Shown here piece after piece: positions 1 to 5,407 of a DNA stretch of 9,958 nt. Below the pieces are notes generated by a model. That model did not search any database. It was given only the letters and a program-made list of their open reading frames with translations, and was not told where the DNA came from. The translations under genes were made by a program, and so were the position numbers. Source of the DNA: an uncultured Chloroflexota bacterium (GTDB lineage: Bacteria > Chloroflexota > Limnocylindria > Limnocylindrales > CSP1-4); assembly GCA_903924005.1 (NCBI GenBank), contig CAIXZV010000310.1:1-9958 (forward strand), in the 5' to 3' direction. The number at the start of each line of letters is the position of its first letter. The first letter of the stretch is position 1.

Positions 1-184
1 CCGCGTCAGCGCCACTCACTCGCTTCGCTTCCCCGCGACGGCGCCGCTGCCCTGCCGGCGGCGCCGTTGCATTTAAGAGCGCCTAAGGGCGCCGCTGTCG
101 TGGGGCGAACGTAGTGCAGGGCGCAGGCTGGAACTGGGCCCCAGGGGCCGAGTGGGACCGCCGCGCGGGACCGCCGAGCAAGCC
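1..184. other. Left-edge intergenic stretch, no gene supported
   Basis: This stretch lies downstream of the minus-strand helicase gene that ends at 185. All three plus-strand frames are closed within about 115 bases and none resembles a known protein. It holds a strong GC-rich inverted repeat (35-70, listed separately), a small palindrome GGCCCCAGGGGCC (137-149), and a 10-bp direct repeat GGGACCGCCG at 154-163 and 167-176. Nothing in it resembles a tRNA. It may contain the transcription end of the helicase gene, or the end of a gene lying to the left. Confidence 0.5.
35..70 (-). terminator. GC-rich hairpin downstream of the helicase gene, possible terminator
   Basis: Bases 38-47 (ACGGCGCCGC) are perfectly complementary to 58-67 (GCGGCGCCGT). 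The stem extends to 35-47/58-70 with one G-T pair, leaving a 10-base loop. No T tract follows on either strand, so it is not a classic intrinsic terminator. GC-rich organisms often use hairpins without a U tract, and it sits about 115 bases past the stop codon of the minus-strand helicase, where a terminator could lie. The structure is seen; the terminator role is inferred. Confidence 0.35.
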
Positions 185-2239
185 TCAGCCCGCGAGCAGG
201 CGCTCCACGATGGCGAGGATCTCGTCGCCGTAGCGATCAAGCTTGTCCGGGCCAATGCCGGGGATGCGGCGCAGAGCGGGCCTGGTCCGCGGCCGAGACT
301 CAGCGATCAGCGCAAGCGTGTTGTCGTGCGCGATGACGTACGGCGGCACCGCCGCGAGGCGCGCCTGCTCCGTGCGCCAAACGCGCAGCGCCTCAAACAG
401 CGGATCACCGCTGGCACCGGGCCGCGGCGCTCGATCAGCCGCTGGGTGCATCGGGGAGCCGGTGAGGATGGTCACGCGGTTTGATCTGGGCGGCCGCAGA
501 TCATCAAGGAAACGGCTTGCCTCACGCCGTGCCACACGGCCCCGCACGTCACGCTGGAGCGCCCACGACAGGAGCAGGTGCTCCCGGGCCCTGGTCATGC
601 CCACATAGAGCAGCCGACGCTCTTCTGCAACCGCCTCCGGGTCCTCTGACGACACGGCCTGGCGAATGGGGAGGTTCCCCTCTTCCAGCGATGGCAGGGC
701 CACAGCGTCCCACTCCAGACCCTTGGCACGGTGCAGCGTCAGGAGGTTCACACCATCCGCGGAGCCCTCACGCTCGTGGGTTGCGCGCGCCTCAAGCGCC
801 GCAAGCAGCCCCGATGCGGTGAGCGTTGCGTCGGCCGCGGCAAGACTCTCTACGATGGCCAGCAGCGTCTCAAGCGACGCCTGCTGCTCGCGGGCCTCCT
901 GGCCTGAACCCGCCTCCTCGTCCTCGGCCGCCTCGTCAAACCCCAGCACCTCGTGCCACAGGGCGCGGACACGTCCGGCGAGCCCGGCGCCGGTCACTGC
1001 CGCGTCGGGCGAAGCGCTTGCTGCAAGCTTGCGCAGCTCCAGCACCGCAGTCCGCACCTCGGGCCGGGCGTAGAACTGCAGACCACGCACCTGGTAGGCA
1101 ATCCCAGCCCGGGTCAGGGCCTCCTCAATGGGCGGCAGCTGCGCGTTCATCCGAACCAGGACCGCAACCTCGCCGGGCTTTGTGCCGTCCGCCAGACGCT
1201 GGGTGATCCAGGCGCAGAGCGCGGCAAGCTCCACCACGTCGTTGGTGTGCTTTGCAGTCACCGGGTCTGGTCCGTCAGGCCGTGTGGGCACAAGCTGCTT
1301 TGTGCGGCCTTCCGCGGCGATCAGCCGGTTGGCCAGCGCAAGGACTTGTGGTGAGGAGCGGTAGTTGCGCACAAGCGAGAGCTGCAGCGCACCCGGCCAG
1401 CGCGTGGCGAAGGACCGCAGGTACACAGACGATGCGCCGGTAAACGCGTAGATGGTCTGGTCTTCGTCACCCACGACGCACAGGTCTCGACGATCCCCCA
1501 TCCAGAGCTCCAGGAGGCGCTCCTGCAGCGGGTTGGTGTCCTGATACTCGTCCACGCTGATCCAGGACTTGCGGGCGCGCACGGTTTCTGCGGCCACTGC
1601 ATCGTCTTCCAGCAGCCGGACGGTTTCGAGGAGCAGATCCTCAAAGTCCAGCCGATGCGCCTTGACCTTGAGGCGCTCGTACTGATCAAACACCCTGGCC
1701 AGCAGATCGCCGGGGATGGGCGGCTCCCGGTGCGCGGCCGCTGCCTCACGCTCATAGTCGCGCGGGGCGATGCTGCGGACCTTCGCCCACTCAATCTCGT
1801 CGGCGAGATCCTTGGCCGGCCGGAACTTGTAGTTGCCGGGGAGATGGCGCGCCAGCGGGGTAACGAGGGGCAGCTTGGAGGGCAGCAGGGCCGGTAGCGC
1901 CTCCCCGTCGTGACGAGACGGCCAGAAGTGGCGAAGCTGGCTCAAGGCTTGGGCGTGGAACGTCCTGGCAGTCACGCCCGGAAGACCCAGAAGCCGCAGC
2001 CGCTCCCCCATCTCGCCCGCAGCCTTGTCCGTGAACGTGACCACCAGCGCCTGGTCTTGCGGAACCACGCCCGTGGCAATGGCGTAGGCGGTCCGGCGCG
2101 AGATCACCCGCGTCTTGCCGGAGCCTGCACCCGCGAGAATCACCACCGGTCCGCGCACGGCGAGCACAGCCAAGCGCTGCTCCGCATCAAGGTCAGCGAG
2201 CAGGTCTTCCCGAGGATCCTCAGGGTGGAGTGACGGCAT
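185..2239 (-). CDS. uvrD: UvrD2-like SF1 DNA helicase with C-terminal HRDC domain
   Basis: A 684-residue 3'-5' superfamily 1A ATP-dependent DNA helicase, cytoplasmic, expected to unwind DNA in repair or to displace proteins. Visible motifs in order: Q-motif region with LDAEQ (17-21), Walker A GAGSGKT (37-43), motif Ia around VVTFTDKAAGEM (66-77), Walker B DEYQD (230-234), motif III GDEDQTIYAFTGA (257-269), motif IV NYRSS (292-296), motif V TLHRAKGLEW (501-510) and motif VI LLYVGMTRAR (543-552). A Glu-rich linker lies near 436-453. The C-terminus (about 615-682) looks like an HRDC domain, with RRIPGIGPDKLDRYGDEIL. Domain order and length match mycobacterial-type UvrD2 (about 700 residues) rather than classic UvrD/PcrA, but I see no tetracysteine motif before the HRDC. 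The ATG at 2239 is preferred to an in-frame GTG at 2263 because an extended -10 element lies just upstream and the extra residues (MAPASLVL) do not look like family sequence. The aldo/keto reductase gene lies 67 bp upstream on the same strand; this gene appears to have its own promoter. Confidence 0.93.
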   Translation of the reverse strand: MPSLHPEDPREDLLADLDAEQRLAVLAVRGPVVILAGAGSGKTRVISRRTAYAIATGVVPQDQALVVTFTDKAAGEMGERLRLLGLPGVTARTFHAQALSQLRHFWPSRHDGEALPALLPSKLPLVTPLARHLPGNYKFRPAKDLADEIEWAKVRSIAPRDYEREAAAAHREPPIPGDLLARVFDQYERLKVKAHRLDFEDLLLETVRLLEDDAVAAETVRARKSWISVDEYQDTNPLQERLLELWMGDRRDLCVVGDEDQTIYAFTGASSVYLRSFATRWPGALQLSLVRNYRSSPQVLALANRLIAAEGRTKQLVPTRPDGPDPVTAKHTNDVVELAALCAWITQRLADGTKPGEVAVLVRMNAQLPPIEEALTRAGIAYQVRGLQFYARPEVRTAVLELRKLAASASPDAAVTGAGLAGRVRALWHEVLGFDEAAEDEEAGSGQEAREQQASLETLLAIVESLAAADATLTASGLLAALEARATHEREGSADGVNLLTLHRAKGLEWDAVALPSLEEGNLPIRQAVSSEDPEAVAEERRLLYVGMTRAREHLLLSWALQRDVRGRVARREASRFLDDLRPPRSNRVTILTGSPMHPAADRAPRPGASGDPLFEALRVWRTEQARLAAVPPYVIAHDNTLALIAESRPRTRPALRRIPGIGPDKLDRYGDEILAIVERLLAG

Positions 2240-2246
2240 CAACACG

Positions 2247-2255
2247 AGGCTAGCA
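2247..2255 (-). promoter_or_regulatory. Extended -10 element for the uvrD-like gene
   Basis: Read on the minus strand, TGCTAGCCT is an extended -10 (TG, one base, then TAGCCT at 2252-2247). It leaves 7 bases before the ATG at 2239, so transcription would begin at or next to the start codon, giving a leaderless mRNA. No good -35 is seen. A GGAGGT sequence at 2280-2275 is too far upstream of 2239 to serve as its ribosome binding site. Confidence 0.45.
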
Positions 2256-2306
2256 GGCGCCACTTACGTCGGACACCTCCGACTGGCCCCATTGCGCTGA
2301 TTCGCC

Positions 2307-3242
2307 TCAATCTGCAGCCGCTGCCTGGGTCAAACGGGCCATCTCGTCCTCCGCCAGGACCAGATCGGCCGCTGCGGCGTTTGCCTCAAGCTGCTCGATC
2401 GTCCGGGCGCCGGGGATTGCCACGGTGTTCGGGTGGCCCAGCACCCATGCCAGCGCAACCTGCGTCCACGAGGCGCTGTTGGCGCGAGCGATGTCGCCCA
2501 GCACGGCGCGCACCGCGGTGAGACGCCGGGCCTCTGCACCGTCGGGCCGCATGTAGCGGCGCATCCCTTTGGTTTGCGCGTCGCCAAACGGGTTGCGGCC
2601 CTCCGAGAGCAGCCCCTGTCCCAGCGGCGAGTACGCCACCACCAGCCGATCATGGGCCGCAGCCCACGGCACCAACTCCTGCGCCGGGGCCGGCGCAATC
2701 AGCGAGAAGCGCACCTGGTTGGCCACCACCGGCGCACGCAGCGCCCGCTCGGCCCGCTGCCAGTCATCAAGCGAGTAGTTGCTCACCGCCACACGCTTCA
2801 CAAGACCCTGCGCCAGCAGCGGGCGAACAGACTGCATCACCCGCCGAGCCGACACGAGCGGGTTTGGCCAGTGCGCGTAGTAGAGGTCCAGCGCGTCCGT
2901 CTGCAGACGGCATCGGCTCCCGGCGCATTGCCAGGCCAACACCTGCTCGGCAGGAGCAATGGGCATGAATTTCGTGGCCACGGTGATTGCGGCACGCTCG
3001 TGCGCAGGCAGCGCCAACGTGGGGTCCGTCAGCGTGTTGCCGATGATCCGCTCGCTCTTGGCCGGGCCATAGAACTCGGCCGTGTCAATCATCGTGATGC
3101 CCAGCTCAAGCGCCCGGCGGATCAGGGCGGGCGCCACATCGGTGGCGTACGCCTCGCCGTAGCCCCATTCGCGGGACCCAAACTGCCACGTGCCAATCCC
3201 AATCCGCGAGACGCGGAGCCCGTTCGCCTCGATGTAGCGCAT
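2307..3242 (-). CDS. Aldo/keto reductase
   Basis: A 311-residue cytoplasmic NAD(P)H-dependent oxidoreductase of the aldo/keto reductase (TIM-barrel) family, which reduces aldehydes or ketones or oxidises the matching alcohols; the substrate cannot be told. The N-terminus has the usual VSRIGIGTWQFG (11-22). The catalytic tetrad is Asp53 and Tyr58 (MIDTAEFYG), Lys91 (VATKF) and His124 (YYAHWP). Cofactor-site segments are VSNYS (153-157), Gln176, YSPLGQG (204-210) and IPGAR (276-280). Length is normal. The ATG at 3242 is chosen because the family sequence begins there (MRYIEANGLRVSRIG) and a -10-like TACACT ends exactly 6 bases before it; the frame stays open to 3383 but the extra 47 residues look like translated intergenic DNA. 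Residues 101-112 fit the family's usual S-L-x-R-L helix poorly, which might reflect divergence or compensating indels. It lies upstream of the uvrD-like gene on the same strand and diverges from merR. Confidence 0.93.
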   Translation of the reverse strand: MRYIEANGLRVSRIGIGTWQFGSREWGYGEAYATDVAPALIRRALELGITMIDTAEFYGPAKSERIIGNTLTDPTLALPAHERAAITVATKFMPIAPAEQVLAWQCAGSRCRLQTDALDLYYAHWPNPLVSARRVMQSVRPLLAQGLVKRVAVSNYSLDDWQRAERALRAPVVANQVRFSLIAPAPAQELVPWAAAHDRLVVAYSPLGQGLLSEGRNPFGDAQTKGMRRYMRPDGAEARRLTAVRAVLGDIARANSASWTQVALAWVLGHPNTVAIPGARTIEQLEANAAAADLVLAEDEMARLTQAAAAD

Positions 3243-3248
3243 AGGTCC

Positions 3249-3254
3249 AGTGTA
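3249..3254 (-). promoter_or_regulatory. -10 element (TACACT) for the aldo/keto reductase gene
   Basis: On the minus strand TACACT fits the TANNNT -10 pattern and leaves exactly 6 bases before the ATG at 3242, so the +1 would coincide with the A of the start codon (leaderless mRNA). No convincing -35 is visible, and no Shine-Dalgarno sequence precedes the start. Confidence 0.5.
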
Positions 3255-3333
3255 TGGCCCATCCCCAACCCGCTCGCGCGCGGTGGCCGCGGCTGGGGGG
3301 TGTTGTTCCGGTGCGGGTTCCGGGTAGTTCCAA

Positions 3334-3409
3334 CGAAGCGGAATGAGATGTGGACAACCGCCCTGCCAGACAGCGTCGTCCACATCGGCTTCGACAGGTC
3401 ACTCCGCTT
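3334..3409. repeat. Interrupted inverted repeat in the divergent intergenic region
   Basis: The left arm AAGCGGAATGAGATGTGGAC (3336-3355) pairs with two right-arm blocks: GTCCACATC (3378-3386, perfect for 9 bp) and TCACTCCGCTT (3399-3409, 10 of 11 bp), separated by a 12-base insertion. That insertion contains GCTTCG (3388-3393), which can instead pair with CGAAGC (3334-3339), so two alternative outer stems exist. The central loop is 3356-3377. It lies between the diverging aldo/keto reductase and merR genes and could be an intergenic repeat unit, a structured RNA or a regulator site; I do not recognise a family. Confidence 0.55.
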
Positions 3410-3425
3410 GCCTTGAACCATCCCG

Positions 3426-3443
3426 ATCCCGCCCGGGCGGGAT
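3426..3443. promoter_or_regulatory. Perfect 18-bp palindrome upstream of the merR promoter
   Basis: ATCCCGCCCGGGCGGGAT is a perfect palindrome ending 15 bases before the proposed -35 of merR. No plus-strand gene reads into it, which argues against a terminator for an annotated gene even though a short TTT follows. It could be a protein-binding site for the divergent promoters. Only the symmetry is observed; the role is a guess. Confidence 0.4.
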
Positions 3444-3458
3444 TTGACGCGCCTGAGC

Positions 3459-3486
3459 TTGCCTCATGACAGTTGTCATGTAGACT
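3459..3486 (+). promoter_or_regulatory. merR promoter with operator-like palindrome filling the spacer
   Basis: A weak -35 TTGCCT (3459-3464) and a -10 TAGACT (3481-3486) are separated by exactly 16 bases, and those 16 bases are the inverted repeat CATGACAGTTGTCATG (3465-3480; 7-bp arms, 2-bp centre). MerR-family proteins are known to bind dyad-symmetric operators between the -35 and -10 of their target promoters, commonly including their own. The usual MerR spacer is longer (19-20 bp), so here the protein may repress rather than untwist the promoter. The +1 predicted from the -10 falls on the A of the ATG at 3493, implying a leaderless transcript; no Shine-Dalgarno is present. Confidence 0.6.
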
Positions 3487-3492
3487 GTATCG

Positions 3493-4044
3493 ATGAGCGA
3501 AGAGCAGACAGGCGACAACGCCGATTACACGCTGCAGGCGATTGCCGCGGCGTCCGGTCTGCCGGTTCGGACCCTGCGGTTCTATCTGGCGCAGGGGCTG
3601 CTGCCGTCACCGGTTCGCCAGGGCCAACACACGAGGTATCCCGCAAGCACCCTGCATCGCCTCACCCTGCTCCGCCGGCTTCGGGCGGCCAATCTCCCGC
3701 TGGCCGACATCCGGGATCGGCTGGCGGCAATGTCGGATGCGGATGTCCAGCTCGCACTCGGCGTGGCTCGGCCGCCCACACGGATGGTGGGGCCACTGGG
3801 TGCGGAGTCTGCACCGGACCTTGCCCTGGGCTGGACGGACGAGGATGCGCCAGACGTCATCGCCACCGCCATCACAAACGGCCCGGCCGCGCCCCAGCGG
3901 AGTCAGTGGGAGCGGATTGTGCTTGAACCCGGTATCGAACTCACCGTCCAGCGCCCCCTCACGCGGCTGGCCGCAAAGCGCGTTGACAGGCTTGTGGCGT
4001 ATGCCCGCGAACTGCTCATCCGAGACCTCGCCGACATCAACTGA
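3493..4044 (+). CDS. MerR-family transcriptional regulator
   Basis: A 183-residue DNA-binding regulator, probably dimeric. The N-terminal winged helix-turn-helix is clear: YTLQAIAAASGLPVRTLRFYLAQGLL (12-37), a wing with RQGQHTRYP (42-50), then LHRLTLLRRLRAANLPLADIRDRL (54-77). The usual long dimer coiled coil and a Cys-containing metal site are absent; the protein has no cysteine. The C-terminal part has WERIVLEPGIELTVQRPL (139-156) and a final helix (about 158-180), resembling a MerR subgroup with a small beta-rich C-terminal segment whose ligand is not known to me. It is first in a probable operon with the 4091 and 5172 genes, 46 bp before the next start. An operator-like palindrome in its promoter suggests autoregulation. 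The ATG at 3493 is fixed by the -10 element 6 bases upstream. Confidence 0.9.
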   Translation: MSEEQTGDNADYTLQAIAAASGLPVRTLRFYLAQGLLPSPVRQGQHTRYPASTLHRLTLLRRLRAANLPLADIRDRLAAMSDADVQLALGVARPPTRMVGPLGAESAPDLALGWTDEDAPDVIATAITNGPAAPQRSQWERIVLEPGIELTVQRPLTRLAAKRVDRLVAYARELLIRDLADIN

Positions 4045-4045
4045 C

Positions 4046-4078
4046 CATCCGCGCCACATCCGCGCCACATCCGCGCCA
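4046..4078 (+). repeat. Three perfect tandem copies of an 11-bp unit
   Basis: CATCCGCGCCA occurs three times head to tail with no mismatch (4046-4056, 4057-4067, 4068-4078). It fills nearly all of the 46-bp gap between the merR stop codon and the next gene and ends directly against that gene's Shine-Dalgarno sequence. It could be a recent slippage duplication that alters spacing between the two cistrons, or a repeated binding site. Confidence 0.85.
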
Positions 4079-4084
4079 AGGAGG
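4078..4084 (+). promoter_or_regulatory. Strong Shine-Dalgarno sequence for the 4091 gene
   Basis: AAGGAGG ends 6 bases before the ATG at 4091. It decides the start against the in-frame ATG at 4148 and against the open frame extending back to 3542 across merR. It contrasts with the leaderless-looking first gene of the operon. Confidence 0.8.
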
Positions 4085-4090
4085 GTGTTC

Positions 4091-5134
4091 ATGAACCCCA
4101 AGCAGCCACTCGTCCCCTATCCCGCCACCAGACGCACCGGAGCACCGATGACCCATACCACCCAGCTTGCCGTCACCATCGAGCACGACACCGTCAGCAT
4201 CTCGGACCCGCTGCTGCCCAAGGTTCCGGCTACCACCATCGTCCTCCAGCGGACGCTGCGGATCCCCGATGACGGGCGCGAATGGCCGCTGCCGCCAGGC
4301 CTTGGCAACTTCCCGCTGCGCACGGTGGAGAGCCTTGGCGACAAGGCCCCAATTGGGATGCGCCAGCGCGGCGGCATCGTGGTGCCCATCTACCAGGCCG
4401 AGGCGCTGTGGCTCAGCTTCAACGCACCGCACTGGCGGCCCATGGCCATCAAGGTTGGTGCGGGCATGGTGAACGCCGTCAACGCGGACCCGCTTGATGG
4501 GCAGCTTCGGCCTGGGCGCGAGGACTATCTCGTCACGCCGCCACAGCCCTGGCTGGACGGGTTCAAGACCGGCGAGGGCACGATCAGCCAGTTTGTGGCG
4601 ATGCCGCTGGGCTCGGACACCACGGTGGAGGGGCAGCTGACGGGGGCCGAGACCATCGGCGGGCTGCAGCTCGTGATGGCGGGGCCCAAGCCCGGGCGCT
4701 TCCCCGAGGAGCCGCCGCACCGGGAGCACCACGCGCTGCGAAGGGCATCCATGACGCTGTCCGAGGAGATGCCGTCGTTCTTGATGATGCCCGCAGCCGC
4801 GCCTGCAATGGGACTCGCCGCAGGCGGGCGCATGACCCAGAAGCTGTACCCGGACCCGCACGGCGCCGCCACGTGGGACGTCACGCGGGCAGCGCGGATC
4901 TGGATCCACCTGGTGCCGGCGCCGTTCTGGACGGCCCTCACCGGTGAGCCGCGCCCCAAGACCCCGGCCAGCCACGACCAGTACGTCAGGCACGGGCTGC
5001 CCTGGTTTGCGGTGTACGACGAGCCGCTTGGCGATATGCCGGTGGATCCGCGCTGGAGCGCCGTCAAGACCGTGCAGGCCCTGACCGACAACTTCCGGAC
5101 CGTGACGCAGAAGGTTGGCACGACGTCCTGGTGA
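4091..5134 (+). CDS. Conserved protein of unknown function (347 residues)
   Basis: I cannot assign a function. The sequence resembles an uncharacterised conserved bacterial family that I recall from GC-rich genomes, with landmark segments LPPGLGNFPL (67-76), RQRGGIVVPIYQAEALWLSF (91-110), a following segment HWRPMAIKVGAGMVNAV (114-130), DYLVTPPQPWLDG (145-157), ISQFVAMPLG (165-174), GLQLVMAGPKPGRF (191-204), MGLAAGGRMTQKLY (240-253) and YVRHGLPWFAVYDE (298-311). No signal peptide, membrane segment, cysteine pattern or nucleotide-binding motif is visible; it looks like a soluble, beta-rich cytoplasmic protein. The start at 4091 follows a strong Shine-Dalgarno sequence. It lies between a MerR regulator and a small zinc-ribbon gene on the same strand (gaps of 46 and 37 bp), so it is probably controlled by the MerR protein. 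Confidence 0.85.
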   Translation: MNPKQPLVPYPATRRTGAPMTHTTQLAVTIEHDTVSISDPLLPKVPATTIVLQRTLRIPDDGREWPLPPGLGNFPLRTVESLGDKAPIGMRQRGGIVVPIYQAEALWLSFNAPHWRPMAIKVGAGMVNAVNADPLDGQLRPGREDYLVTPPQPWLDGFKTGEGTISQFVAMPLGSDTTVEGQLTGAETIGGLQLVMAGPKPGRFPEEPPHREHHALRRASMTLSEEMPSFLMMPAAAPAMGLAAGGRMTQKLYPDPHGAATWDVTRAARIWIHLVPAPFWTALTGEPRPKTPASHDQYVRHGLPWFAVYDEPLGDMPVDPRWSAVKTVQALTDNFRTVTQKVGTTSW

Positions 5135-5171
5135 CAGCCTAGGTGGCACGGCGGCCGCGGAGGATCACGTC

Positions 5172-5387
5172 ATGTGTTGGTCTTGGCTCTTTGGCAGCAA
5201 ACCCGCGGCGCGCGATGTCGCCGCCGCCGGCGCGGGCGCAGGCGTCTTCGTGTGCTCCACCTGTGGACGGTCTGACCTCGCGGAGACAGGCGATTGGGAC
5301 CCGCCCATCTGTCAGGAGTGTGACGCCGCCATCAACTTTGATGCGGAGGTGGAGAGCGGCGCCTATGACGACAACGACGCCTCCTAG
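5172..5387 (+). CDS. Small zinc-ribbon protein (71 residues)
   Basis: A short protein with two CxxC knuckles: Cys28/Cys31 (FVCSTCGR) and Cys47/Cys50 (PICQECDA), spaced by 15 residues, which should bind one zinc ion as a zinc ribbon. The N-terminus is MCWSWLFGS followed by an Ala/Gly-rich stretch, and the tail (53-71) is acidic. No specific function is recognisable; such small ribbons bind nucleic acid or protein partners. The ATG at 5172 is chosen because GGAGGA (5159-5164) lies 7 bases upstream; the frame is open from 5115, but those residues overlap the previous gene. It is the last gene of the putative MerR operon, 37 bp after the preceding stop codon, and ends 6 bp from the convergent dprA-like gene. 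Confidence 0.75.
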   Translation: MCWSWLFGSKPAARDVAAAGAGAGVFVCSTCGRSDLAETGDWDPPICQECDAAINFDAEVESGAYDDNDAS

Positions 5388-5407
5388 CGGACGCTAGGCG
5401 CCGTCGT
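5374..5407. terminator. Imperfect inverted repeat at the convergent gene ends
   Basis: Arms 5374-5389 (ACGACGCCTCCTAGCG) and 5392-5407 (CGCTAGGCGCCGTCGT) match in 13 of 16 positions, with a perfect inner 7-bp core (CCTAGCG, GA, CGCTAGG). Both opposing stop codons lie inside the core, at 5385-5387 and 5394-5396. Since the genes are only 6 bp apart, this is the natural place for a two-way terminator. There is no T tract on either side, and some of the symmetry comes from the two TAG codons themselves. Confidence 0.45.

Noticed and set aside
3243..3383. N-terminal extension of the aldo/keto reductase
   Set aside because: The extra 47 residues are Pro-rich and unlike the family, they overlap the inverted-repeat region, and a -10 element lies at 3254-3249 directly before the internal ATG.
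2433..3416. Long plus-strand open frame (327 codons) opposite the aldo/keto reductase
   Set aside because: It is antisense to a protein with a complete catalytic tetrad, its translation is Arg/His-rich low-quality sequence, and it resembles no family; long antisense frames are expected in GC-rich coding DNA.
3306..3420. Insertion sequence or MITE in the divergent intergenic region
   Set aside because: Inverted repeats are present, but there is no target-site duplication or transposase remnant, and copies cannot be checked from this window.
3444..3449. TTGACG as the -35 of merR
   Set aside because: It is close to consensus but 31 bases from the -10 TAGACT, too far for a promoter pair; TTGCCT at 3459-3464 has a workable spacer.
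3542..4090. Upstream extension of the 4091 gene in its own frame across merR
   Set aside because: It overlaps the MerR reading frame almost entirely, and the Shine-Dalgarno sequence at 4078-4084 fixes the start at 4091.
4037..5149. Minus-strand open frame (370 codons) opposite the 4091 gene
   Set aside because: The plus-strand gene has a strong Shine-Dalgarno sequence and recognisable conserved motifs; the antisense product is Arg/His/Gly-rich without motifs.
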